From Fontibacterium sp038145245 (GTDB lineage Bacteria > Pseudomonadota > Alphaproteobacteria > Pelagibacterales > Pelagibacteraceae): a DNA stretch of 64,000 nucleotides. Both the position numbers and the translations under genes were made by a program. Positions 17,115-26,233 of the stretch are shown one piece after another; positions within the stretch are counted from its first letter, which is position 1; each line of letters starts with the position of its first letter. The notes beneath the pieces are model-generated. The model saw only the letters and a program-made list of their open reading frames with translations. It searched no databases and was not told where the DNA came from. The stretch is from the NCBI GenBank assembly GCA_038145245.1, contig JAYQPI010000002.1, positions 1-64,000 of the forward strand, given 5' to 3'.

Positions 17115-18320
17115 TTAGGAAATTAAAGGTAACGAAACTATAAATTCACTACCTTTCCCTTCTTTACTTAAAATTTTAAGCTCACCCTTATGTTGATTTA
17201 ATATATGTTTGGTAATTGCAAGACCCAGTCCTGTTCCTCCTATCTTTAATTTTTTAATATTATCTGCTCTAAAAAATCTTTCTGTGACCCTATGTATATC
17301 TTCCGAAGCTATTCCAAACCCTTCATCAATTACTGAAATTGAGGTATAATTTTTTAAACCAATCTTATTATCTGAACTCCTAATCCTAATAGATCTTGAA
17401 TCACTGCTATATTTAATTGCATTGTCTAAAAGATTTAAAAACACAACTGACAATTTTTCTTTATCTCCAATAACAAACTTTTCATTTTCATTTATATCTA
17501 AACTAACATTAAGTTTTTTTTCATTTATCTTTTTAGAATTTAATAAAATAATATTTTCAATAACCTCTTTAATATCGACTTTATCCTTAAGTCTAATATG
17601 TTCTTGAAGTTCAATTCTGCTAAGTAACATTAAATCTTCGATTAAAACCTCCATTTTATTTGCTTCTGATTTCATAATTTCTAAAAATTTTTTTTGTGAT
17701 TTTGGATCGTCTTTAGCTGAATCAGTAATTGTTTCTAAAAATCCTTTTAAAGAGACAAGAGGAGTTCTAAGTTCATGACTAGCATTTGCAATGAAATCAG
17801 ATCTCATATTTTGACTTTTTCTCATTTCTGTAAAATCTCTAATAATAATTAAAGTATGATCAGATTTTATAGAAACAATGCTAATTTTATAAAACTTAAA
17901 AACTGGAATTTTTAATTCAATATCGATTTTTTTTAATTCTTTATCAACTTTATTATTATCAATAGCATCTAATAATTCTGGTATTCTTATTTCACTACCA
18001 ATATGTTTTCCTTCAAGATTTGAACCGAAATTTTCTACAGCTGCTTTGTTGCTATAAGTGATAATATTAAATCTATTTAAAATGATAATAATATCTTCTA
18101 ATTGGTTTATAAACAATTCCTGAAGATCGTTATTGGTAAGCTTTCCAACTGAAGTTTCTATATTATTTTCGTTGGAATATGTTGTTTTGGATATTGGTTT
18201 ATAAAAAAATATTATTATAAAAAAAACGTTGATAATTAATAAAATTTCAACAGTAATATTTGAATTTAAGAAAAATGCTAAAGTAACTAAAGAACCAACA
18301 GTGGATATAATTTTTAACAT
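17115..18320 (-). CDS. phoR: phosphate regulon sensor histidine kinase PhoR
   Basis: A 401-residue membrane kinase. The N-terminus has two close hydrophobic helices with almost no periplasmic part, as in PhoR. A PAS-like domain follows (IILNRFNIITYSNKAAVENFG). The phosphorylation site is the histidine in SHELRTPLVSLKGFLE, then the N box (NLLDNAIKYS), G1 (VIDEGFGIA) and G2 (GGTGLGLAI). It senses Pst/PhoU state and phosphorylates PhoB. It lies upstream of pstS with the Pho box between, and is divergent from the lipid kinase gene. Confidence 0.93.
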   Translation of the reverse strand: MLKIISTVGSLVTLAFFLNSNITVEILLIINVFFIIIFFYKPISKTTYSNENNIETSVGKLTNNDLQELFINQLEDIIIILNRFNIITYSNKAAVENFGSNLEGKHIGSEIRIPELLDAIDNNKVDKELKKIDIELKIPVFKFYKISIVSIKSDHTLIIIRDFTEMRKSQNMRSDFIANASHELRTPLVSLKGFLETITDSAKDDPKSQKKFLEIMKSEANKMEVLIEDLMLLSRIELQEHIRLKDKVDIKEVIENIILLNSKKINEKKLNVSLDINENEKFVIGDKEKLSVVFLNLLDNAIKYSSDSRSIRIRSSDNKIGLKNYTSISVIDEGFGIASEDIHRVTERFFRADNIKKLKIGGTGLGLAITKHILNQHKGELKILSKEGKGSEFIVSLPLIS

Positions 18321-18365
18321 ATTTTTTTATATCTTATCGAATAATAATTATTTAGAAAGATTTAT

Positions 18366-19259
18366 ATGAAAAAGATCTGCATTATCTGCAATGCTAAAAT
18401 TAGTTTTCTAAAAAAATATAAATTAAATAAAATTTATAAAATTTTATCTAAAGAAAATAATGTTGAAATTTTTAAAACTGAAAAAACAGGACATGCAACC
18501 GTTCTTTGCAAAGTAAATATTGATAAATTTGATATTATTGTCGCTGCTGGTGGAGATGGTACGATTAATGAAGTTGTTAATGGTATGAATGAAAAAAAGC
18601 CACTTGCGATAATTCCATTTGGTACTGCTAATATTTTTGCTTTAGAGGCTGGAATTCATGGTAACGCTAAAGAAATAGCTCAAGTTATCTTATCTAGCAA
18701 AACTAAAAAAGTTTATCTCCCAAATGTAAATAATAAAGTTTTTATTTTAATGACAAGCGCTGGTTATGATGCTGAGATTGTAAAAACTGTGCAATCCTAT
18801 TTAAGATTAAAAAGTATATTTAAAAAATTATTATTCTTTTTTATTGCCACCATAAAATTAATATCCTTCAAAAAACATGAAATAAAAATCCTTGCAAATA
18901 ACAAAATATATAAAGCAAACTGGATTATTATAACTAAGGCGATGCATTATGGTGGTGCATTTAAATTATCTAATGACACAAATATTTTTGATAAAAAAAT
19001 AATCTCTTATTTATTCTGTGACTTAACAAGATTAAATTTTTTATGCTATCTTTTTACCCTTCTTTCAGGAAAAGAATTAAAAGAAAGTAATAAACTTATT
19101 AAAATTGCAAGTGATGATATTTTTATAAGTTCTAAAACTAAAACTCCAATACAGTATGATGGTGAATTTCTTGGTTATTTACCAGCACAAATTAAAAATA
19201 CAAAAAAAACAATTAATCTTTTAGTAAAAGAAGAATTAAATGTACAAACTGATCAATAA
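18366..19259 (+). CDS. diacylglycerol/lipid kinase family protein
   Basis: A 297-residue protein with the diacylglycerol-kinase catalytic fold. The nucleotide site GGDGT is at 62-66 (VAAGGDGTINEVVNGM), followed by IIPFGTANIFALEAGI and the closing IQYDGEFLGYLPAQI, all typical of DagK/YegS-type lipid kinases. The lipid substrate is not known. Divergent from phoR with 45 bases between the starts. The last 24 bases overlap a possible small membrane-peptide gene on the other strand. Confidence 0.88.
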   Translation: MKKICIICNAKISFLKKYKLNKIYKILSKENNVEIFKTEKTGHATVLCKVNIDKFDIIVAAGGDGTINEVVNGMNEKKPLAIIPFGTANIFALEAGIHGNAKEIAQVILSSKTKKVYLPNVNNKVFILMTSAGYDAEIVKTVQSYLRLKSIFKKLLFFFIATIKLISFKKHEIKILANNKIYKANWIIITKAMHYGGAFKLSNDTNIFDKKIISYLFCDLTRLNFLCYLFTLLSGKELKESNKLIKIASDDIFISSKTKTPIQYDGEFLGYLPAQIKNTKKTINLLVKEELNVQTDQ

Positions 19260-19334
19260 TATCACGCTGGCAATAAGTACTAAAAATACAATTACTGCTT
19301 TGTTTAAAGAAAGATTATTTAAATATCTAAACAT
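19236..19334 (-). CDS. possible 32-residue single-helix membrane peptide
   Basis: ATG at 19334 opens 32 codons ending at TAA 19236-19238. The peptide has a short polar, basic N-terminus (MFRYLNNLSLNK) then one long hydrophobic helix (AVIVFLVLIASVILLISLYI). It starts 3 bases after the DoxX stop on the same strand, so it could be translated by coupling, and its end overlaps the lipid kinase gene by 24 bases. I see no clear ribosome site of its own and do not recognise a family. It may be a real small membrane protein or a chance ORF. Confidence 0.4.
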   Translation of the reverse strand: MFRYLNNLSLNKAVIVFLVLIASVILLISLYI

Positions 19335-19337
19335 AAA

Positions 19338-19790
19338 TTAGAATTCTTTTGGTAGAGAGCTATCTATTGAAACTCTGTCTCCACCTTTAAAAAATATTGC
19401 AATCATTACTATTAACCAAAATAGTGGATATTCGTATCCACCCTTTACCCAAAGAAAACCATTTTTTAAATGAATATAAAAAGTTGCTACAGCCAAAAGG
19501 CCTATTAATTGAATTGCCACAAATCTAGTTAGAAAACCTAATGCTAAAAATATTCCCCCAAAAAATTCTAATATACCAATATAGATTGCTAATGGATAAG
19601 CGGGCTCTAATTGAACACTTTTAAAAAAATCAACTGTTCCATTTAAATTGACAAACAATTTGCTATAGCCATGAGGCACCATCATAGCACCAGCAACAAA
19701 ACGAATTAATGAGTAAGAATACCATGATGTCGATTCGTAAAATTTTTCTAAATAAGGAATTATATATTTTGAATTTCTACTTACTCTCAT
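19338..19790 (-). CDS. DoxX family membrane protein
   Basis: A 150-residue protein with four hydrophobic helices and the DoxX pattern: SLIRFVAGAMMVPHGYSKL in the first helix, PLAIYIGILEFFGGIFLALGFLTR in the middle, and FWLIVMIAIFFKGGDRVSID at the end. DoxX-like proteins are inner-membrane proteins tied to redox stress in some bacteria, but the function here is unknown. It lies between a possible small membrane peptide (downstream) and tRNA-Arg (upstream, same strand). Confidence 0.88.
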   Translation of the reverse strand: MRVSRNSKYIIPYLEKFYESTSWYSYSLIRFVAGAMMVPHGYSKLFVNLNGTVDFFKSVQLEPAYPLAIYIGILEFFGGIFLALGFLTRFVAIQLIGLLAVATFYIHLKNGFLWVKGGYEYPLFWLIVMIAIFFKGGDRVSIDSSLPKEF

Positions 19791-19849
19791 ACCCTGAAAT
19801 TTGTATCAAATTTATAAGTTTATATCAAAGTTTAATAAACTGATTTTTT

Positions 19850-19926
19850 TGGTGCGCCCGGAAAGAGTCGAACTTCCAACCTCCAGATTCGTAGTCTGGC
19901 ATTCTATCCAATTGAACTACGGGCGC
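19850..19926 (-). tRNA. tRNA-Arg (anticodon ACG)
   Basis: On the minus strand the 77-base gene folds as a cloverleaf: acceptor GCGCCCG with CGGGCGC, anticodon stem CCAGA/TCTGG around CTACGAA (anticodon ACG, normally edited to ICG), T loop GTTCGACTC, discriminator A and an encoded CCA end. It lies between the DoxX gene and the MFS gene, with no sign of an integrated element. Confidence 0.96.
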
Positions 19927-19999
19927 TTAAATAATAGAAAGATTAAAATTTAATATCTTATTTTATTTTTTTTAATTAAATAATCATAGGTCTTTATTG

Positions 20000-21202
20000 A
20001 TGCAAATAAATAATTGGGATTGGTTAAAACTTATTGCCATAGGCAGAATATTATCTGCACTGACGTTTTTTATGTACGTTGGTTCCATTCAGCAATTAAT
20101 TACTGTTTGGGAATTATCTGCAACTGAGGCTGGTTTAATACAAACTTCATTGGTAATTGGGTTTGCTCTTGCTTTATTTATTAGTTCTTATTGTTCAGAC
20201 TTTTATAATCCTAATAAAATTCTTTCTATCTATTTAATTATAAATTTTTTATCGAGTTTAATTTTTTATTTAATTGCTAAAGATTTTTGGACAGCATTTT
20301 TTATTAATTTTTTTATAGGCTTTGCGCAAGGAGGAATTTATGGTCCTTCAATACTCTTAGTATCTGAAAAATTTAAATCAAAAAATAAAGGTACTGCAAT
20401 GGGTGTAATGCTTGGCAGCCAATCCTTTGGTTATGCTTTGTCTTTAACTTTAGGTTACATTATTACGACTAACTATGGTTATAAAATAAGTTTTTTAACT
20501 GCATCATTGATAAGTCTTGCGGGTGCTATTTTTCTTTTAGTCGCTGTATATGAAGATCTTTTAAAAAAATACAAACTATCAAAATTAAATAAAAAATTTA
20601 CTTTAAATCAGAATAGAAAAACAAAATTTTTGATAACCGGATATACCGCTCATGCTATCGAACTATTTGGTCTTTGGTCATGGTTGCCAGTTTTTTTAAC
20701 TCTTATCATTACCAATAAAATATCTATCACAACGGTAAGCGTTGGAATTATTATTGGTTTTTCGATTCATTTATCTGGTGTATTTTCATCTGTGATTGCT
20801 GGATATCTTTCTGATAATTTAGGAAGAAAAAAAATTTTAATTTCTTTTTCTTTGATAAGTGCAATTTTATCTTTTTTAATTGGCTGGACTGCTGAACTAA
20901 ATTTATTTTTAATTGTTGTTATTTCTATCTTGTATAGTTTTTTTGCAATTGGAGATTCTGGGGTTTTAACAGCTGCCTTAACTGAAAGTACACCAAAATA
21001 TTGTGTGGGCAGAACTGTTGCATATCGTTCAATTTTAGGAATTGGATTTGGATCTATAACGCCAGCGATATTTGGATTTATTATTGATATTACAAATAAT
21101 CACCAACCAATTAATATAGAAACAAATTGGATTTTAGCATTTTCTTTTTTAGGCGTTGCTGGACTAATTGCAACTTTTTGTGCTTCTCAATTTAAATCTT
21201 AA
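20000..21202 (+). CDS. MFS transporter
   Basis: A 400-residue major facilitator protein with about twelve membrane helices. ATG at 20000 is preferred over a TTG one codon earlier; an AGG lies at 19988-19990 upstream. Family features are YCSDFYNPNKIL between helices 2 and 3, GFAQGGIYGPSILLVSEKF in helix 4, and the second-half copy GYLSDNLGRKKIL. The substrate is unknown. Its 3' end overlaps the convergent membrane protein gene by 11 bases. Confidence 0.9.
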   Translation: MQINNWDWLKLIAIGRILSALTFFMYVGSIQQLITVWELSATEAGLIQTSLVIGFALALFISSYCSDFYNPNKILSIYLIINFLSSLIFYLIAKDFWTAFFINFFIGFAQGGIYGPSILLVSEKFKSKNKGTAMGVMLGSQSFGYALSLTLGYIITTNYGYKISFLTASLISLAGAIFLLVAVYEDLLKKYKLSKLNKKFTLNQNRKTKFLITGYTAHAIELFGLWSWLPVFLTLIITNKISITTVSVGIIIGFSIHLSGVFSSVIAGYLSDNLGRKKILISFSLISAILSFLIGWTAELNLFLIVVISILYSFFAIGDSGVLTAALTESTPKYCVGRTVAYRSILGIGFGSITPAIFGFIIDITNNHQPINIETNWILAFSFLGVAGLIATFCASQFKS

Positions 21203-22139
21203 CAAAAACAAACTTGTTAAATAATCCTTGAAATTTTTTATATAAAAAGAGTATTAAAAATATAACTAATAAAGAAAAAATTACTCTAAAAAATAATACA
21301 CCAGAAATATGACCTCCAATAATCATCATCAAAATAGTGTCTTCAATAATTGCATGTACTAAATTTAATAAAGACAATGAAAGTAAGATACTCTGTTTAC
21401 TAATTGATCCAGATTTTGCTTCTTTAATTAATAATCCTCCGCCAAACTGCAATCCGATAGTTAAGCCAACAATAATAATGTTTATAGCATTAGAACTAAT
21501 TCCCATTAGTTTTAACGGACTTTTTAGAAGTCTTTTAATTAAATTCTCAATACCAATTTTTTTTAAAAAATTTAAAGAAAAAACTAAAATGCAGATTATA
21601 AAAAACACATAAATTAAATTTTCAATCTGCCCAAAAATCCATGAATAATAATCGGTTGAAGTAGGACGCTGCTCTAATACTAAACTAAATTTTTCCTGCA
21701 AGAATCCAAAATAAAAATAAATTCTATATAAGATAAATCCCGCTAAAAAAGCGATACCTATTCTCAAAATAGAAGCATAAAAAAAAGAAACTCCTGCAGC
21801 GCGAGAAATAGAACTTTCTATTAATATATTATGGGCAATTAAAATAACTAAAGTTAAAACCGTAACTTGAGCAACTGTTAAATCTAATGAAGGAACTATA
21901 TTAATAAAAAGAATAATTGCTGCATAAACGTTAATAATAATTGCTGTAACCCAAACTATACTTAATTCAGCTGGAAGACCCAATATTTGAATGGCCGGTT
22001 CAAAAATATTAGAAATAATTTTAACAATTCCAATTTCTTCTAAGATTTTAATTATAAAAATAAATGGAACTAATATTTTATATAATGGAATACAAATATC
22101 TTTAATTTCTAAAAGACTATTTTTAAAAAATTTGCTCAA
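21192..22139 (-). CDS. nucleoside-recognition (Gate) domain membrane protein
   Basis: A 315-residue protein with about eight helices arranged as two similar halves, resembling Gate-domain proteins related to spore-maturation proteins and nucleoside transporters. Visible features are KILVPFIFIIKILEEIG, an AELSIVWVTAIIINVYA loop, and in the second half GLTIGLQFGGGLLIKEAKSG. Function and substrate are unknown. The start overlaps the stop of the upstream VTT-domain gene by 4 bases, so the two are probably one operon. Confidence 0.72.
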   Translation of the reverse strand: MSKFFKNSLLEIKDICIPLYKILVPFIFIIKILEEIGIVKIISNIFEPAIQILGLPAELSIVWVTAIIINVYAAIILFINIVPSLDLTVAQVTVLTLVILIAHNILIESSISRAAGVSFFYASILRIGIAFLAGFILYRIYFYFGFLQEKFSLVLEQRPTSTDYYSWIFGQIENLIYVFFIICILVFSLNFLKKIGIENLIKRLLKSPLKLMGISSNAINIIIVGLTIGLQFGGGLLIKEAKSGSISKQSILLSLSLLNLVHAIIEDTILMMIIGGHISGVLFFRVIFSLLVIFLILFLYKKFQGLFNKFVFVKI

Positions 22140-22852
22140 TTTTTTTTCTTAAAAAATTTTTGTTTTAAAAAGTTTGCTATTAGTACCATTATTCCAAGAG
22201 CCGTTAGAGGCACAGATACTTTTGGGTCAGAAAGTAAGTCTAAATTAAATGGATGCCCTTCTTCAATTTTTGAACTAACTCCTGATACTAAACTTACAGA
22301 AATAAATATACCAGGGGCTACACCAAAAATATTTGAAAGAAATATTTTTTTAAGTTTCATATTAAATAATATTGGTATTAAACTGCCGACCTGCGATGGT
22401 ATTCCCGGAACCAACCTTAAAAATAACAAATAAGCAAAATCATTTTTTTTAAAATGATTATCTAAGCTTTTATATTTATTTGAAAAATATTTAAAAACTA
22501 AATTTCTGAAATAATAATTTGCAAAGATATACAAACCAGTAGAGCCAAATGCAAACCCCATTAACAATAATAATGATCCTAGGACTGAACCAAAAATAAA
22601 ACCAGCTACAATGACTACTGGAAAACCAAAACCTAGTAAGAAAAACCAAATTGTGCAAAATAAAAAAAATAAAAATGAATAGAAAAATATATTTTGATCA
22701 ATATGATTTACGATAATTTTTCGATCGTTTGAGATAAAATCTGAATTTACATAATTATAAAGTTCATAATAAAAAAATAAAAAAGTTACAAAAGTAACTA
22801 TTAATAGATAAATAATTCCTAAAATAATTTTAAGCTTTGATAATTGCGTCAT
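22136..22852 (-). CDS. TVP38/TMEM64-type (VTT domain) membrane protein
   Basis: A 238-residue membrane protein of the DedA-related VTT superfamily. The core is recognisable: FGFPVVIVAGFIFGSVLGSLLLL (read in parts), then the re-entrant-loop motif LLFLRLVPGIPSQVGSLIP, then the downstream NMKLKKIFLSNIFGVAPGIF. Relatives are linked to lipid scrambling or flipping at the membrane, but this member's role is inferred only. It is divergent from rpmH with 81 bases between, and coupled to the Gate-domain gene downstream. Confidence 0.85.
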   Translation of the reverse strand: MTQLSKLKIILGIIYLLIVTFVTFLFFYYELYNYVNSDFISNDRKIIVNHIDQNIFFYSFLFFLFCTIWFFLLGFGFPVVIVAGFIFGSVLGSLLLLMGFAFGSTGLYIFANYYFRNLVFKYFSNKYKSLDNHFKKNDFAYLLFLRLVPGIPSQVGSLIPILFNMKLKKIFLSNIFGVAPGIFISVSLVSGVSSKIEEGHPFNLDLLSDPKVSVPLTALGIMVLIANFLKQKFFKKKN

Positions 22853-22882
22853 TTTTAAATCGTATTAAATAAAAACTTTTGC

Positions 22883-22911
22883 TGTACATGATTTAACAAT
22901 TTACCTATAAA
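22883..22911 (+). promoter_or_regulatory. probable promoter of the rpmH operon
   Basis: TGTACA (22883-22888), 17 bases, then TATAAA (22906-22911) form a good sigma-70 pair 23 bases before the rpmH start, in the 81-base gap divergent from the VTT-domain gene. Confidence 0.5.
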
Positions 22912-22933
22912 TAGCCAAATTTTAATTATCACA

Positions 22934-23068
22934 ATGAAAAGAACCTATCAGCCAAGTAAAATAGTAAGAAAAAGAAGACATGGTTTTAGATCGCGTATGG
23001 CAACAAAAGGTGGTCGAAAAGTTATTGCTCGAAGAAGATTTAAGGGAAGAAAATCTGTATCTGCCTAA
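22934..23068 (+). CDS. rpmH: 50S ribosomal protein bL34
   Basis: A 44-residue, very basic protein of the large ribosomal subunit. It begins MKRTYQPSKIVRKRRHGF and contains MATKKGG-like MATKGGRKVIARRR, the invariant L34 pattern, at full normal length. It is the first gene of the rpmH-rnpA-yidD-yidC operon, and a good promoter pair lies about 23 bases upstream. Confidence 0.98.
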   Translation: MKRTYQPSKIVRKRRHGFRSRMATKGGRKVIARRRFKGRKSVSA

Positions 23069-23071
23069 GTC

Positions 23072-23425
23072 ATGCTTAAGACTCTAAAATTTGAAAGTCT
23101 TAGAGGCAATCTTGAGTTTAAAAAAATTTTATCAGCAAAAAAATTAAATTCAGACTTATTCACAATCTATTACACTAACAAAGATACTATTTTTGAAAAA
23201 AATAAAATTCATATAAGTTTTGTGTCAGCTAAAAAGCTCGGAAATGCAGTAAAAAGAAATAAAATTAGAAGAAGATTAAAAATGGCTGCACGTAAAGCGA
23301 TTACTGAGATTGATTCATTTAACAATAAATATAAGTATGCTGTTTTTGCAAAATCAAAAATATATGATGTTGATTTTAATAAAATTGTACAAGAACTTGG
23401 ATATAAATTTAGTTTATTAAAATAA
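23072..23425 (+). CDS. rnpA: ribonuclease P protein component
   Basis: A 117-residue basic protein that helps RNase P RNA trim the 5' ends of tRNAs. The hallmark basic motif is visible as AVKRNKIRRRLKMAARKA; FVSAKKLGNA precedes it. It starts 3 bases after rpmH and its stop overlaps the yidD ATG, the normal bacterial order. The N-terminal part is rather diverged. Confidence 0.95.
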   Translation: MLKTLKFESLRGNLEFKKILSAKKLNSDLFTIYYTNKDTIFEKNKIHISFVSAKKLGNAVKRNKIRRRLKMAARKAITEIDSFNNKYKYAVFAKSKIYDVDFNKIVQELGYKFSLLK

Positions 23426-23685
23426 TGATAAAAAAATTAGATAATTATTTTTCGTTAATTGTTATAAGATTTATTAAACTTTATAAATTTCTGTTATCTC
23501 CTTTTTTTAATAATGCTTGTCATTATGATCCGACTTGCTCCGAATATTTTATACAAAGTTTAAGGGAGTTTGGTTTTATTAAAGGATGTTTCAAAGGAAC
23601 TCTTAGAATCCTAAGATGCCACCCTATTAAATTCTTAGGCGGAGGATTTGGTTATGATCCCGTTGTAAATAAGAAGAATAAATAA
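23425..23685 (+). CDS. yidD: membrane protein insertion efficiency factor YidD
   Basis: An 86-residue protein that associates with the inner membrane and helps YidC-dependent insertion. The family signature is clear: LYKFLLSPFF, then CHYDPTCSEYFIQSLREFG with its conserved cysteines, then KGCFKGTLRILRCHP and GGFGYDPV. It shares single bases with rnpA and yidC on either side. Confidence 0.95.
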   Translation: MIKKLDNYFSLIVIRFIKLYKFLLSPFFNNACHYDPTCSEYFIQSLREFGFIKGCFKGTLRILRCHPIKFLGGGFGYDPVVNKKNK

Positions 23686-25379
23686 TGGAAAATAAAAACG
23701 TTATCTTAGCTGTGTTGTTATCCACTATAATCTTAGTTGGATGGTCTGTGTTTGTTGAAAACCCAGACCAAATTCAAAAAAAGAAACTTGAAATTCAAGG
23801 AAAAACTGAAGTTCAAACAAATATTCAAAAACCTGAAACTCCACAATCTACAAAAATAAATCCAACTAAAAGTATTTCAAGAAATGATTCTCTGAAAGAA
23901 GGAGAGAGAGTCTTTATTGAAAATAGTAATTTATCAGGATCTATTTCTTTAAGAGGAGCTCTGATAGATGATATAATATTAAAAAACTACCGAGAGACCT
24001 TAGATAAAAATAGCAAACCGATTATTCTTCTTAGTCCAAAAAAAACTGAAAATGGTTATTTTGTAGAGTCGGGTTGGGCAACAGCAAAAGCTGATATTAA
24101 AGTGCCTGATAACAATAGTATTTGGCAAGTAAAAGAAGGTAAAAAATTAACTCCTAATTCTCCTATAACTCTAGAGTGGAATAATAGAGAAGGAGTCATT
24201 TTTGTTAAAAAAATCGAAGTCGATGATAAGTATTTATTTAAAATTACTGAAACAATTAAAAATGAAAAAAACAAACCTGCCGAGTTATTTCATTACTCAC
24301 AGATTACCAGAAATACAAAACCTGAAACAGCTGATTTTTATATTCTTCATGAAGGTTTAATTGGTGTTGCAGATAAAAATCTAAAAGAAGAAACTTACGC
24401 TAATGTAGAAAAAGAAAAAAAGATTTATACTGGAAAAAGCGGTTGGTTTGGCATTACTGACAAATACTGGATGGCTGCAATTATTCCTGAGAATGGAAAA
24501 TCTTTTAAAGGAGAATATTCTTTTGCAAATTCTTATAAAGCAAATTTTATAATATCTGAGCCAACTTTAGTAAACGCACAAAAAAGTGCCTCAAGTAGTC
24601 TTAAAATATTTCTTGGAGCAAAAGAGGTTTTTGTAGTTGATGGCTATGCTGAAAAAGAAAAAATTGATCGTTTTGATTTAGCAATTGATTGGGGTTGGTT
24701 TTATTTTATTACAAAACCACTTTTTTTTATAATTGATTATATATTTAAATTAACTGGAAACTTTGGAGTCGCAATTATTATTCTTACTATTATTGTAAGA
24801 ATTGTGTTTTTTCCACTTGCTAATTATTCTTTTAAATCAATGGCGAAGATGAAGGTTCTTCAACCAGAAATGTTAAGGATAAAAGAACTTTATAAAGATG
24901 ATGTAAAAAGAACACAACAAGAGATGATGGCTCTATACAAAAGAGAAAAAGTAAATCCTTTGTCAGGATGTCTTCCAATATTAATTCAAATTCCTATCTT
25001 CTTCGCAGTTTATAAAATGCTTTTTATAACACTTGAAATGCGTCATGCTCCTTTTTTTGGATGGATTAAAGATTTATCAGCTGCAGATCCAACGACAATT
25101 TTTAATTTATTTGGTTTAATTCCATGGAATCCTCCTTCATTCTTAATGATAGGTGTTTGGCCAATATTAATGGGTGTAACCATGTATTTTCAACAAAAAC
25201 TAAATCCGACTCCTCCTGATCCAATACAAGCTAAAATTTTTGCATTCTTCCCTTTACTTTTGACTATTATGTTAGCGACCTTCCCTTCAGGTTTGGTTGT
25301 ATATTGGACAGTAAGTAACGTTCTTACAATGGCTCAACAGTACTATATTATGAAAAAAACTACGGTGAAAACGGTTTGA
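23685..25379 (+). CDS. yidC: membrane protein insertase YidC
   Basis: A 564-residue insertase of the Gram-negative type. It has an N-terminal helix, a large periplasmic domain (about 60-340), then a C-terminal five-helix core: FGVAIIILTIIVRIVFFPLANYSF (read in parts), KVNPLSGCLPILIQIPIFFAVYKML and FPSGLVVYWTVSNVLTMAQQ. It works alone or with Sec to insert inner-membrane proteins. Its stop overlaps the argB ATG by one base. The GTPase gene engB, often found between yidC and argB in alphaproteobacteria, is absent at this place. Confidence 0.97.
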   Translation: MENKNVILAVLLSTIILVGWSVFVENPDQIQKKKLEIQGKTEVQTNIQKPETPQSTKINPTKSISRNDSLKEGERVFIENSNLSGSISLRGALIDDIILKNYRETLDKNSKPIILLSPKKTENGYFVESGWATAKADIKVPDNNSIWQVKEGKKLTPNSPITLEWNNREGVIFVKKIEVDDKYLFKITETIKNEKNKPAELFHYSQITRNTKPETADFYILHEGLIGVADKNLKEETYANVEKEKKIYTGKSGWFGITDKYWMAAIIPENGKSFKGEYSFANSYKANFIISEPTLVNAQKSASSSLKIFLGAKEVFVVDGYAEKEKIDRFDLAIDWGWFYFITKPLFFIIDYIFKLTGNFGVAIIILTIIVRIVFFPLANYSFKSMAKMKVLQPEMLRIKELYKDDVKRTQQEMMALYKREKVNPLSGCLPILIQIPIFFAVYKMLFITLEMRHAPFFGWIKDLSAADPTTIFNLFGLIPWNPPSFLMIGVWPILMGVTMYFQQKLNPTPPDPIQAKIFAFFPLLLTIMLATFPSGLVVYWTVSNVLTMAQQYYIMKKTTVKTV

Positions 25380-26233
25380 TGGATATTAAGTCTTTTTGGC
25401 CAGAACTTGGTCCATCAATTCAAGAGGCGTCCGTTTACTTCGAAAAATACAAAAATAAAAAAATAATTCTTAAATACGGCGGTCAGGTAATGTCTGATCA
25501 AAGTTTATCGAAAGCATTTGCACAAGATGCAGCAATTCTAAGAAAATTAGATGTCGACGTTGCAGTTATTCATGGTGGTGGACCTCAAATTAAAACAAAA
25601 TTAGAGGCTCAAAACTTAGAAAGTAAATTTATTTCAGGGTTAAGAGTTACTGATGAAAATGTAATAAAAGTTGTAGAAGACGTTTTATTAAATGAAATAA
25701 ACCCAGATCTAAGAGATGCAATTATAAATTACGGAGCAAAAGCAGAATCGGTTACTGTTAGAAAAAATAATATAATTTATATTGATAAAGCTGTAGATGA
25801 AAAATTAGGATTTGTAGGTGATCCAAAAAAAATTGACACAAAGATTATAAATAATTTTTTTAAACAAAAAATTATTCCTGTTATTGCACCTATGGGAATG
25901 GATAACAAAAACCAAGTCTATAACGTAAATGCGGATACAGCAGCAGGAACTATTGCAAACCAATTAAAAGCTGAAAGACTACTGCTAATGACAGATGTTC
26001 CAGGAGTAAATGATAAAAATGGTAATTTAATATCTCAATTATCTACTAAGCAAGCTTTGAATCTTATTGATGATGGTACGATTACTGGCGGAATGATTCC
26101 TAAAATCAAAACCTGTATTAGTGCAATTGAATCAGGAGTAAATGGAGTAGTTATAATTGATGGAAGAAAATCTCATGCCGTTCTTTTTGAATTATTCTCA
26201 AATATTGGAGCTGGAACACTAATCATAAAATAA
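25379..26233 (+). CDS. argB: acetylglutamate kinase
   Basis: Phosphorylates N-acetylglutamate, the second step of arginine synthesis. ATG at 25379 is chosen (284 residues); a TTG one codon earlier is also open. Family blocks: ILKYGGQVMSD, VIHGGGPQI, NVNADTAAG, TDVPGVNDKNG and the GMIPKIKTCISAIE segment. The NVNADTAAGT and MIPKI parts belong to amino-acid kinases. It is coupled to yidC (TGATG), and shares one base with the nucleotidase gene downstream. Confidence 0.96.
   Translation: MDIKSFWPELGPSIQEASVYFEKYKNKKIILKYGGQVMSDQSLSKAFAQDAAILRKLDVDVAVIHGGGPQIKTKLEAQNLESKFISGLRVTDENVIKVVEDVLLNEINPDLRDAIINYGAKAESVTVRKNNIIYIDKAVDEKLGFVGDPKKIDTKIINNFFKQKIIPVIAPMGMDNKNQVYNVNADTAAGTIANQLKAERLLLMTDVPGVNDKNGNLISQLSTKQALNLIDDGTITGGMIPKIKTCISAIESGVNGVVIIDGRKSHAVLFELFSNIGAGTLIIK

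Noticed and set aside
22912..22933. TTATCACA before rpmH considered as a DnaA box and part of an origin
   Set aside because: It lacks one base of the TTATCCACA box, is single, and no dnaA gene or cluster of boxes is present.
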